Source: Pirellulales bacterium (lineage in GTDB: Bacteria > Planctomycetota > Planctomycetia > Pirellulales > JALHPA01). Taken from it: DNA of 52,847 nucleotides. The stretch's first letter is position 1. Every line of letters starts with the position of its first letter. Made by a program: the position numbers and the translations under genes. The stretch spans positions 1-52,847 of the forward strand of contig JANRLT010000050.1 in the NCBI GenBank assembly GCA_033762255.1, in the 5' to 3' direction. Positions 42,501 through 48,970 of this stretch are shown here, one piece after another. Below the pieces are notes generated by a model. It had not been told where the DNA came from. It saw only the letters and a program-made list of their open reading frames with translations, and ran no database searches.

Positions 42501-42746
42501 GGGTTCAATTTTGGGGGCCAAGTCAGGCACGATCTCAGACAATGTTTTGCCAATATGGTCCGCGGCGGGAATGCCGTTCATGGCAGCCATTTGCGCGTTC
42601 AGCCGCACATAACGCATGTTAAGGTCCATCTGCAGCATCCCGACCGGCGACTGGTCGTAGGTAAGTTGCAGTTGAAATAAAACTTCTTTTAAGAGCCGGT
42701 CTTCAGCAAAAACGCTCTGATCTTGCTGTCGTTCGGTAATCATCAT
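39543..42746 (-). CDS. Hybrid sensor histidine kinase with PAS, GAF and receiver domains
   Basis: A 1067-residue protein without membrane segments, so probably a cytosolic sensor. Order: PAS (about 25-145), GAF (about 165-320), three further PAS/PAC units (about 325-700, each ending in a DITERK- or MTDIHDL-type linker), HisKA with the phospho-acceptor His in FLATLAHELRNPLAPLR, HATPase_c (N box NNAAKYTP, G1 DNGVGIPAEM, G2 GGLGIGLSLV), and a C-terminal receiver (KILVVDDNTDAAESL, phospho-acceptor Asp in MILDIGMPHLNG, Lys in LVKPFQP). The signal is unknown; GAF and PAS suggest small-molecule, redox or light sensing. The ATG at 42746 (followed by an in-frame ATG) is preferred to an open extension up to 42818. 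The response regulator gene lies 186 bp upstream on the same strand. Confidence 0.93.
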   Translation of the reverse strand: MMITERQQDQSVFAEDRLLKEVLFQLQLTYDQSPVGMLQMDLNMRYVRLNAQMAAMNGIPAADHIGKTLSEIVPDLAPKIEPAFRRVIETGEPLLNVELEGETPADPGVTHTWLESWFPLRDSRGQVIGLNVVAQDITEKKRLEAELRENQARQEFLLRFSDELRAINQPAQIKSRATTLLGGYLKVNRATYFKIEGEMATVEGAYHQGVPPFPESVSYQSFGDFFHSLRSEGGLIIVENVAKDGRFSDQQRENYAAVQTTAYLAVLLYKQNTWVGAVSVESASPRRWTLAERQLVQDVAERTWNALERAQAESDLRASQERLVELANAMPQIVYVTDPSGSITFINQQWQIYTGQIGATSELTAQMIHPEDYPATLALWDTARTAKAPYSAQFRMRRYDGEFRWFLTRAVPVKNSNGEIDRWFGTSTEIHEQKRVEEELKSSSQRLVLALDSAQMGSWDWNILTNEVIWSEKTRELFGVPPDVPITFDLFESRLHPPDIEPNRQKTSEALSTGEYESEFRVLHGNGGYRWIGTRGRLLRDTQGKPLRMLGVVQDITERKQAVESLREREALFRTLGEAVPDFLWMSDGRGNPEYQNPAWKKYTGSTHEELKQRGWDIIHHPDDIPRLRQLWAWALEHGQAISVEARTRRYDGEYRWFAGRTVPLKDDAGNVLKWVGTMTDIHDLKMAEAALRDSARRKDEFLATLAHELRNPLAPLRNGLQLMKLAEHDQRLIAETRQLMDRQISHLVRLVDDLLDISRISQGKIELKVSSLKLAEIVRQAVETSRPLIEQMEHHLSVELPVEPISLSGDLTRLAQMLANLLNNAAKYTPRGGKIRLTATATPATVELTVSDNGVGIPAEMLPHVFEMFTQVDRSLEHSQGGLGIGLSLVRRMVELHGGKVTATSGGHGQGSSFTVFLPRGSIAAAVGDPASAQEAHHFPRQKILVVDDNTDAAESLALMLRMMGHTTQTAHDGRQALSVAEQFLPHVMILDIGMPHLNGFDAARHIRAAPWGRDIILVALTGWGQPEDRFKSRAAGFDLHLVKPFQPEELFNFLKSLNNENASPG

Positions 42747-42932
42747 TTCATAGGATAAATTAAAATCTGATGGCACATGACAATAGGCCGTATCAGGCCT
42801 TATGGAACATAACCACAAATTGTGTCCGTGCAGGGTAAAAGAGACCTGGTAACATCAACGCGTAAGAAAAAGTGGATGTAAAATAGCCATGAAGCTAGAT
42901 TGTAGAAACTGCAGAGGCGATTGCAAGCAAAT

Positions 42933-43349
42933 TTACACCAAACGCAGCCTATCCTGAACGCTGGAGCAAATTTCGCGGACTTCCTCAAAATCGGCGGGTT
43001 TAATCAAATGATAATCAAAACCAGCCGCCAAAGACCGCTGCCGATCAGCTTCTTGGCCGTAACCGGTGACCGCCACCAAGACGATCTCTGCGGTCCGGGG
43101 ATCCGCGCGGAGTTTCTCCGCCACCAGCCAGCCGCTGATGTCCGGCAGGCCAATATCCAGCACCACGATCTGGGGTTGGTAGGTCACGCAAGCCTGCAAC
43201 GCGCTATGCCCATCGGTCGCCGTTTGCACATCAAAACCCGATACATTTAACAAAGTAGCCATCATATGTACCGCGTCGCGACGATCATCAACCACAAGCA
43301 CCCGTAATTTAGGCGTGTGAAGATCAGTGGTATCATGGGACATAGACAT
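42933..43349 (-). CDS. Single-domain response regulator
   Basis: A 138-residue receiver domain with no output domain. VLVVDDRRDAVHMM carries the acidic pair, VVLDIGLPDISG the phospho-acceptor Asp, VAVTGYG the conserved Thr, and HLIKPADFEEV the Lys. Such proteins act by protein contact, often in phosphorelay with a hybrid kinase. The hybrid kinase gene follows downstream on the same strand and has its own receiver, which makes a phosphorelay likely. The ATG at 43349 is supported by GGAGG six bases upstream (minus strand). Its receiver is clearly similar to the kinase's C-terminal receiver. Confidence 0.94.
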   Translation of the reverse strand: MSMSHDTTDLHTPKLRVLVVDDRRDAVHMMATLLNVSGFDVQTATDGHSALQACVTYQPQIVVLDIGLPDISGWLVAEKLRADPRTAEIVLVAVTGYGQEADRQRSLAAGFDYHLIKPADFEEVREICSSVQDRLRLV

Positions 43350-43704
43350 GAGTGACCTCCGAATCAATATTTGGCAAAATCTTTAAATCAACTCCAATCA
43401 TGCTGTTGTAAGTTATTTTCATTTTTCAAGCTAGCATTCTGCAAATAATATGCCCAATGGTTTGTCGGCTTATTATTTTGGTTGATAGAAATAGTTAACC
43501 CCTTGCAATTTCCTCCGCGCCGCTTTGGGAGATTTGGCCTTCGTGCTAGCAAAACATTTTAGCGTTCAGTGGCATCATTTCACGCCCTGTAAAACTAGGC
43601 AATTTCCCCTTTGCTCCAGGCGCAATTGACGCCCCCGCCGCTACCTCTTACAGTTTGCAACCGCAAAGTAATCAAAGCTCCCGCGGCCCCGAGTACCGCC
43701 AGCC
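43350..43704. other. 355-bp divergent intergenic region
   Basis: This stretch lies between the response regulator (minus) and the ArnT-like gene (plus). It is AT-rich at 43380-43500. It contains AAGCTAGCAT at about 43429 and the 12-mer TTCGTGCTAGCA at 43540-43551. No gene or structured RNA is supported. Confidence 0.5.
43540..43551 (+). promoter_or_regulatory. TTCGTGCTAGCA motif, copy 3
   Basis: Exact 12-mer about 155 bases upstream of the ArnT-like gene, in the same orientation. Two other exact copies in the window are also intergenic (21906, 29556). Confidence 0.35.
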
Positions 43705-45738
43705 ATGCCCCGCCACCCCCGCGCGGCTGCCACGATCGTTACCCCGCAACGCCAGCCCCATTTTGCTAGACCCATGCACGGAACGGAATCCACCGGCATT
43801 ATCGAAAAACTCGCGCGCGATCGGGTCGCCCCCTGGCTGGTGCTGGCCCTGGCGGCGCTGGTTTGCTTTACAAATTTGGGGGGTGCCCGCCTGTGGGATG
43901 AGGACGAACCCCGCAACGCCGCCTGCGCCGCAGAAATGCTGGCCCGCGGCGATTGGGTGGTCCCTACCTTTAATGAAAATCTGCGCACCGCCAAGCCGGT
44001 ACTACTTTATTGGCTGCAAATGCTGGCCTACAGCGCGGGGGGGGTAAATGAATTTACCGCCCGGCTCCCTTCAGCGATTTTAGGCTGTGGCACCTGTCTG
44101 TTGACTTGGTGGCTGGGACGGGGCTTGTTGGGCCGCGCCGCGGGATTGCTGGCGGGGATGATACTGGCCACCTCGCTCAGCTTTGACCTTTCGGCCCGCG
44201 CCGCCACGCCCGATGGAACGCTGCTGTTTGGCGTCACGTTAACCTTAACCCTGTTTGTTAGTGCCCTGGGGGGTATGTCCCCCGCTGGTTTTAGCGGTGC
44301 CACGCCGCAGAATCTAACTTGGCGGTGGATGTCCCTCATCTATGCCGCCATGGCATGGTCATTTTTGGGAAAAGGACCCGTCGGGGTAGTCTTGCCACTG
44401 GCGATCTTAGGACTGCACTTATTGATAGAAAAACTAATCAGCGTAGTGCCCCGAGACCTGAGCGGCTGGAGCTGGTGGAAACAGGCCTGGCCCCTGACTC
44501 CACGCCAGTTGGTCGCGTCCATCCTTGATTTACGCCTGTGGCTAGGGGTGCTGGTCATCGGCCTGATCGCCGGGCCGTGGTACTTGTGGGTGGGGCTGCG
44601 AACCGAGGGAGAATGGACGCGGCAGTTCTTTTTGTACGAAAATGTGCAGCGATTCCAGGAGCCGCTCGAACGGCATGGCGGGCCAATATACCTGTACTTT
44701 TGGTTTTATCCGGCGGCGCTGTTGGTGGGTTTTTTCCCCTGGTCGATCTTTCTGCCGTATGCCTTGTGGCATAGTTTGAAACATTCACCGCCAGCCCTTC
44801 AGCCGCCAAAATTCCCCCCGGCCACCGCGCAGCGATCCGCGCATCTGGCCGCTAGTATTCCCGTTCCAGTCTTTACCCATCATGCCGCCAGTCGCCGATT
44901 TTTATGGTGCTGGTTGGGCGTCTGGTTGGGAGCATTTACGCTTGCCAGCACCAAGCTGCCAAGTTATGTCCTGCCCGCTTATCCGGCGCTGGCAATTGTT
45001 ATTTCGGCTTGCCTGGTTGATTGGCTGGGCCATGCCGCCACCATTCCACGTTGGCTCATGCGCTGCGGGTGGATCTGTTTGGGGCTGGTGGGAATGGGAC
45101 TGGCCATCGCATTGCCGGTCATCGCGGGACAATATTTTCCTGACGAAGCCTGCCTGGGCCTGATAGGCGTTTGGCCGATGCTGGCCGCGGCCTGTGCCTG
45201 GCAATTGCATCATTGGCGGAAAATCCCGCTGGTGATTGGCACACTGGGCCTAACGGCTGTGGCGTTTTCGCTATCGCTCTTTGCCTGGGGCGCGCCGCGA
45301 ATTAGCCAATACCAGACCAGTCCCCAATTGTTAGCCGCCCTGGCGAATTCCATGACAGACAAGCCGTTACCCCCGCTGACAATGGAAAATGACTCGCCCC
45401 GGGAACCGCGGCAACAGCCGCTGCCAGGGAAAAGTGCTCGGTCGATCGGTAGTTTTTACTATCCTAGTTCGAATCTGGTGTATTACGCGGGGAGAAAAAT
45501 CCTTAGCTGTCCCGCTCCCAAAGCGGCGGCGGAACTGTTGTCCTCTGATCCGGCCGCCGTCATTATCACCCCTTATGATCAGTATGTCACCCAGTTGCAG
45601 CCGGTCCTTCCCCCGGATGTGCAAATCCTGTCGCGGCATCGACAATTTTTAAAACCCGGAGAGATCGTCGTGCTTGGGCGTGCTTTGACGGGCTTGTCCA
45701 CCGCGGTCCGCGAGGCAAGCCAGACCCAACGCAAATAA
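43705..45738 (+). CDS. ArnT/PMT-like membrane glycosyltransferase (GT39/GT83)
   Basis: A 677-residue polytopic membrane protein. The first periplasmic loop has the family hallmark RLWDEDEPRNAACAAEMLARGDW, whose acidic residues are catalytic in ArnT and PMT enzymes. About a dozen hydrophobic helices follow, then a soluble C-terminal domain from about residue 560. These enzymes move a sugar from a polyprenyl phosphate to lipid A or protein outside the cytoplasm. The two downstream genes (a UPF0104 membrane protein and a DPM1-like GT2) fit: GT2 could charge the lipid carrier. The start is uncertain; an in-frame ATG at 43774 (MHGTESTG) is an alternative. Confidence 0.9.
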   Translation: MPRHPRAAATIVTPQRQPHFARPMHGTESTGIIEKLARDRVAPWLVLALAALVCFTNLGGARLWDEDEPRNAACAAEMLARGDWVVPTFNENLRTAKPVLLYWLQMLAYSAGGVNEFTARLPSAILGCGTCLLTWWLGRGLLGRAAGLLAGMILATSLSFDLSARAATPDGTLLFGVTLTLTLFVSALGGMSPAGFSGATPQNLTWRWMSLIYAAMAWSFLGKGPVGVVLPLAILGLHLLIEKLISVVPRDLSGWSWWKQAWPLTPRQLVASILDLRLWLGVLVIGLIAGPWYLWVGLRTEGEWTRQFFLYENVQRFQEPLERHGGPIYLYFWFYPAALLVGFFPWSIFLPYALWHSLKHSPPALQPPKFPPATAQRSAHLAASIPVPVFTHHAASRRFLWCWLGVWLGAFTLASTKLPSYVLPAYPALAIVISACLVDWLGHAATIPRWLMRCGWICLGLVGMGLAIALPVIAGQYFPDEACLGLIGVWPMLAAACAWQLHHWRKIPLVIGTLGLTAVAFSLSLFAWGAPRISQYQTSPQLLAALANSMTDKPLPPLTMENDSPREPRQQPLPGKSARSIGSFYYPSSNLVYYAGRKILSCPAPKAAAELLSSDPAAVIITPYDQYVTQLQPVLPPDVQILSRHRQFLKPGEIVVLGRALTGLSTAVREASQTQRK

Positions 45739-45873
45739 CGCCATTCTTGCGTGTTGGCTTTTTGAATTGCGGCAGCAGTTCGAAAAACGCATTTTTATAT
45801 TTGATTTCCTTAAGAAAATCCATTTCCCCCTTCCGCCGATGATAAACCGACTTGCGGCATCGATGACATCACT

Positions 45874-46881
45874 ATGTGCCACCTGACCAACGCCCTTCAG
45901 CCCCTACGCAAACATTTGTCGCTCTTATTGCGGATCGGCCTGAGCGTGGGCCTAATGGCAATTTTACTATGGCGACAAGATTGGCCGACTTTGGGAGCCA
46001 CTTTTGCGCAGCTTGACCCGATAGGTTGGACGCTGGGCCTGGCGATTTTTTTGGTCTCGCAATTGCTCTCCGCGGTTCGCTGGCACAGCCTGGCCCGGCC
46101 GCTGGGATTTACCGCTGGCTTGCCACGTTTTGTGCGTCTATATGCCGAAGGAATGTTTTTTAGCCTGTGCCTCCCCTCATCGATCGGAGGGGATGTGGTC
46201 AAGGCGTACCGCCTGGGGAATACCGCCGCATCCCGCGTCTTGGCGGCTTGTTCGGTTGTGGCGGATCGACTAACGGGGTTATGCGCGGTGCTGGTCATCG
46301 GGCTGGCCGCGCTGGCCGCTCGGCAATGGGGCTGGTCGGGCGGGGGGGCGCTGCTCTTGGGTATGGTTTTTTACCTGGTGGCCTGCCTGGCAATGACCGC
46401 GGCGCTCATGCTCAGTGGAGTCCTTACCCGGCGACTTTCCCCCGATTCTCGCCTGCGCAAATTCACCGTCGCTCTCGATCCTTATCATGATCGGCCTAGT
46501 CTGTTCTGGCGGGGTATTGCCTGGGGCGTCGGTGTCCAGGGGTGCAATGTGCTCAGCGTCATGTTTCTGGGCCGGGCGTTGGGTCTGGAACTACAACTGG
46601 CGGATTACGCCGCGGTGGTGCCGCTGGTCGCACTAGCCACCACGCTTCCCATCAGCCTGAATGGCGTGGGCGTGCGGGAGGGAGCCATGGTGCTGCTTTT
46701 GGACGATTACGGCGTTTCGACCGAGGTCAGCACGACCCTGGCCCTGGTTTGGTTTACCGTGCAGGTCGCGGGGGGACTCTTGGGCGGGTTGGTTTATGCC
46801 CTGGCTCCCAAATTGGATGCGATTTCCGGTGATGCCAGCCTGGAAAATTCCCCACAGGAAGTTTACAAGCACGCGGCATAA
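45874..46881 (+). CDS. UPF0104/LPG-synthase-transmembrane-type membrane protein
   Basis: A 335-residue protein with about eight membrane segments. The family signature is plain: LLSAVRWHSLARPLGF, YAEGMFFSLCLPSSIGGDVVKAYRL and the later SLNGVGVREGAMVLLL. These proteins share the transmembrane part of lysylphosphatidylglycerol synthase (MprF) and AglD-type proteins and are proposed to flip or handle lipids; no synthase domain is attached here. Its place between an ArnT-like transferase and a DPM1-like GT2 suggests it moves or assists a polyprenyl-phosphate sugar. It starts at the ATG at 45874 with no clear ribosome site. Confidence 0.9.
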   Translation: MCHLTNALQPLRKHLSLLLRIGLSVGLMAILLWRQDWPTLGATFAQLDPIGWTLGLAIFLVSQLLSAVRWHSLARPLGFTAGLPRFVRLYAEGMFFSLCLPSSIGGDVVKAYRLGNTAASRVLAACSVVADRLTGLCAVLVIGLAALAARQWGWSGGGALLLGMVFYLVACLAMTAALMLSGVLTRRLSPDSRLRKFTVALDPYHDRPSLFWRGIAWGVGVQGCNVLSVMFLGRALGLELQLADYAAVVPLVALATTLPISLNGVGVREGAMVLLLDDYGVSTEVSTTLALVWFTVQVAGGLLGGLVYALAPKLDAISGDASLENSPQEVYKHAA

Positions 46882-46940
46882 CAGTCGCCCACTATTATTG
46901 CTTGGTTTTGGCTTTAATCATTTTTGTGTGAAGGTCCGCC

Positions 46941-48110
46941 ATGTCCGCTCTTGCCACGATCTCTATTGTCATTCCGGTCTATAACGAAGTCGAGACGTTG
47001 CCCCGGCTGTATGACGCGCTTGCGCCGGTGCTAAAGAACCTGGGCCGTGATTATGAAGTGCTGCTGATCGATGACGGCTCGCGGGATGGCTCTTGGGAAG
47101 TACTTTGCCAACTGGCGGCGCGGGATGCGGCCTGGAAGGTGATTCGCTTTCGCCGCAACTACGGCCAAACCGCCGCCATGAACGCCGGCCTGCACGAGGC
47201 CGCTGGCGAGATCATCATCACTATGGACGCCGACCTGCAAAACGACCCCGCCGATATTCCGCTCTTGATCGCAAAGCTAGAACAAGGCTATGACCTGGTT
47301 CACGGCTGGCGCAAGGATCGCCAGGACACCTGGCTGACGCGCAAAATCCCCTCGCGCCTGGCCAATTGGCTCATCTCCCGCGTCACGGGCTTTCCGATCC
47401 ATGATCTGGGCTGCACGCTGAAGGCCATCCGCCGCGAAATCGCCCAAGATTTAGAACTGTACGGCGAAATGCATCGCTTTATTCCCATCCTGGCCCACTG
47501 GCGCGGGGCCAACTGCGCGGAGATTGTCACGCGGCACCATCCCCGCCGCTACGGCACCAGCAAATACGGCCTGTCGCGCACCGTCCGGGTGGTCCTGGAC
47601 CTGATCACGGTCAAATACTTGACCAGCTACATGACCAGCCCGATGAAACTCTTTGGACGCTTTGGCCTGTTGTCGTTTGTGGTCATGCTTTTGGCCGGAC
47701 TGGGGACCGCGGGCATGAAAGTTTTTGGCCAGGTCGACATGACGGGCAACCCGCTGTTGCTGCTCACGGTCTTTGCCGGATTTGTGGGAATGCAGTTTTT
47801 GGTCCTGGGGATGTTGGGGGAATTGGGCGTGCGAACCTACTACGAAAGCCAGGAAAAAACTTACTATACCGTACGGACACGATTAAATATGGGGGGCAAG
47901 GGAGCGCTGCCAGAGTTGCGGGTAATCACGATGCCGCGCGTCCCCGCTGCGGCATTTTCCGCGTCAAGCGTTGCGATTGATCCCCGCGTGACGCTCCCCG
48001 CGGACCTGCACGCGGCACTCATGACACTTTCTAAACATGGCTGGAAAGCCGCCCCGACAACTACGGAAAACACAGAACAAGAATTGCCGATCCTCCGCCG
48101 CGCGGCATAG
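46941..48110 (+). CDS. GT2 glycosyltransferase, DPM1/ArnC/GtrB-like
   Basis: A 389-residue protein. The GT-A domain shows [42 protein letters not shown] and the metal-binding [28 protein letters not shown] and [12 protein letters not shown] are typical of polyprenyl-phosphate glycosyltransferases. Two membrane helices follow ([38 protein letters not shown]). It should load a sugar on polyprenyl phosphate at the inner membrane face. The last 70 residues are a soluble extension. The ATG at 46941 has AAGG about seven bases upstream. It ends the three-gene glycosylation cluster. Confidence 0.93.
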   Translation: MSALATISIVIPVYNEVETLPRLYDALAPVLKNLGRDYEVLLIDDGSRDGSWEVLCQLAARDAAWKVIRFRRNYGQTAAMNAGLHEAAGEIIITMDADLQNDPADIPLLIAKLEQGYDLVHGWRKDRQDTWLTRKIPSRLANWLISRVTGFPIHDLGCTLKAIRREIAQDLELYGEMHRFIPILAHWRGANCAEIVTRHHPRRYGTSKYGLSRTVRVVLDLITVKYLTSYMTSPMKLFGRFGLLSFVVMLLAGLGTAGMKVFGQVDMTGNPLLLLTVFAGFVGMQFLVLGMLGELGVRTYYESQEKTYYTVRTRLNMGGKGALPELRVITMPRVPAAAFSASSVAIDPRVTLPADLHAALMTLSKHGWKAAPTTTENTEQELPILRRAA

Positions 48111-48144
48111 TTTTGCGGTGTGGCATGTGGCATCAATTGTAGGA

Positions 48145-48159
48145 GGCGACTCCGTCGCC
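48145..48159. repeat. GGCGAC-TCC-GTCGCC hairpin
   Basis: Perfect six-base arms around TCC with leader GTAGGA. The 20 bases 48141-48160 equal the minus-strand sequence at 34461-34480. A covarying version is at 48644-48658. Confidence 0.75.
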
Positions 48160-48228
48160 GATCTGGTTTTTGTTTAGCCGCGACGCGCAGCGGAACGCGG
48201 GTTAGAGACGAGAAGCAAAACCCGTACC

Positions 48229-48245
48229 GGCGAGTTTTACTCGCC
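48229..48245. repeat. GGCGAGT-TTT-ACTCGCC hairpin
   Basis: Perfect seven-base arms with leader CCCGTACC. The same hairpin is at 48673-48689, also led by CCCGTACC, and in tandem at 32115-32162 with leader GTAGC. Confidence 0.75.
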
Positions 48246-48340
48246 GATCTGGTATTTGGTTGCTGGTATTTGGTTTTTGGATTTTGGAGGCTGGTTTTTG
48301 GAACTTAAGCTTCCTACCGCGAAGCGGTTACAGCACATAG

Positions 48341-48369
48341 CCGGTGGTTGAGCGCAGCGATACCACCGG
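48341..48369. repeat. Hairpin with conserved AGCGCAGCGA loop, copy 3
   Basis: CCGGTGGT (48341-48348) and ACCACCGG (48362-48369) pair perfectly around TGAGCGCAGCGAT. The leader CGGTTACAGCACATAG parallels the leader of the copy at 32238. Confidence 0.75.
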
Positions 48370-48390
48370 AAAGTATGGAGGCTAATTCCC

Positions 48391-48443
48391 CCCTCTCCCG
48401 ATAGCGACTTTCTCTTTTATATAAATCCCCTATCGGGAGAGGG
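48391..48443. repeat. Inverted repeat with 14-bp arms
   Basis: CCCTCTCCCGATAG (48391-48404) and CTATCGGGAGAGGG (48430-48443) are perfect inverted copies with a 25-base AT-rich loop, followed by CCGGGGTGAGGG. Similar CTCTCCC...GGGAGAGGG...GGGGTGAGGG repeats are widespread in bacterial genomes. Confidence 0.75.
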
Positions 48444-48563
48444 CCGGGGTGAGGGATGCTGGAAATTGGTAGTTAGTATGGTTGTTAAAGCCAAGGACTA
48501 TCCCGCAGATATCACAGCCCCCAGCCGCTGGGCTAACGCGGCGCCGGAAAACCAGACACAAAG

Positions 48564-48582
48564 CCGCCGATGACATCGGCGG
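48564..48582. repeat. CCGCCGAT-GAC-ATCGGCGG hairpin, copy 4
   Basis: Perfect eight-base arms. The leader ACACAAAG and a G-rich follower (GTGGGACGAGGGTTGCGGGG) are shared in part with copies at 16654 (inverted) and 20170. Confidence 0.7.
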
Positions 48583-48643
48583 TGGGGGTGCGTGGGACGA
48601 GGGTTGCGGGGCGCGGGGTGAGAGTTGCGTGAAAAATGTAGGA

Positions 48644-48658
48644 GGCAACTCCGTTGCC
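48644..48658. repeat. GGCAAC-TCC-GTTGCC hairpin (covarying copy)
   Basis: Compared with GGCGAC-TCC-GTCGCC at 48145, the left arm has G to A and the right arm C to T at the paired position, so pairing is kept. Leader GTAGGA is the same. Confidence 0.75.
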
Positions 48659-48672
48659 GAATTCCCCGTACC

Positions 48673-48689
48673 GGCGAGTTTTACTCGCC
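48673..48689. repeat. GGCGAGT-TTT-ACTCGCC hairpin, second copy
   Basis: Identical to 48229-48245, including the CCCGTACC leader. It directly follows the GGCAAC hairpin, so the two hairpin types form a composite here. Confidence 0.75.
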
Positions 48690-48935
48690 TAATCCAGCTC
48701 CAGCGGACCGAAATCTTTATAGCCAGCGCCAAAAACTCCACCTACTATCCCTCTGAATTCACAGCCCCAGCGAGCGCGGCGGCATAGGAAATGGTTATCC
48801 GCAACCCCCCTTCTGCATTTTTAATCGTAATTTTTTAATTTAAACCATCAAATCCTAACGTTCTCTTTGCTAAAATTGTAGTTACCCTCCACGAGCAATC
48901 TCCCATAAACTGACAACATTCGGGCAGACCAAATT

Positions 48936-48970
48936 ATTCGGGGCAAACGATTTCATTCGGGGCAAACGAT
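48936..48970 (+). promoter_or_regulatory. Direct repeat ATTCGGGGCAAACGAT abutting the start codon
   Basis: ATTCGGGGCAAACGAT occurs at 48936-48951 and 48955-48970, a period of 19. A third partial copy, ATTCGGGCA, starts at 48918. The second copy runs into the ATG at 48969. It may bind a regulator, or be a chance slippage duplication; no other ribosome site is visible. Confidence 0.45.

Larger units (their letters stand above)
48111..48968. repeat. Repeat-packed intergenic region before the giant protein gene
   Basis: In 858 bp there is no supported gene but a series of elements: GGCGAC hairpin (48145), GCCGCGACGCGCAGCGGAACGCGG palindrome split by its core near 48177-48200, GGCGAGT hairpin (48229), TTTGG-rich stretch (48250-48300), AGCGCAGCGA-loop hairpin (48341), a 14-bp-arm inverted repeat (48391), CCGCCGAT hairpin (48564), GGCAAC hairpin (48644) and GGCGAGT hairpin (48673). 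From 48790 it becomes AT-rich and presumably holds the promoter of the downstream gene. Confidence 0.7.
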
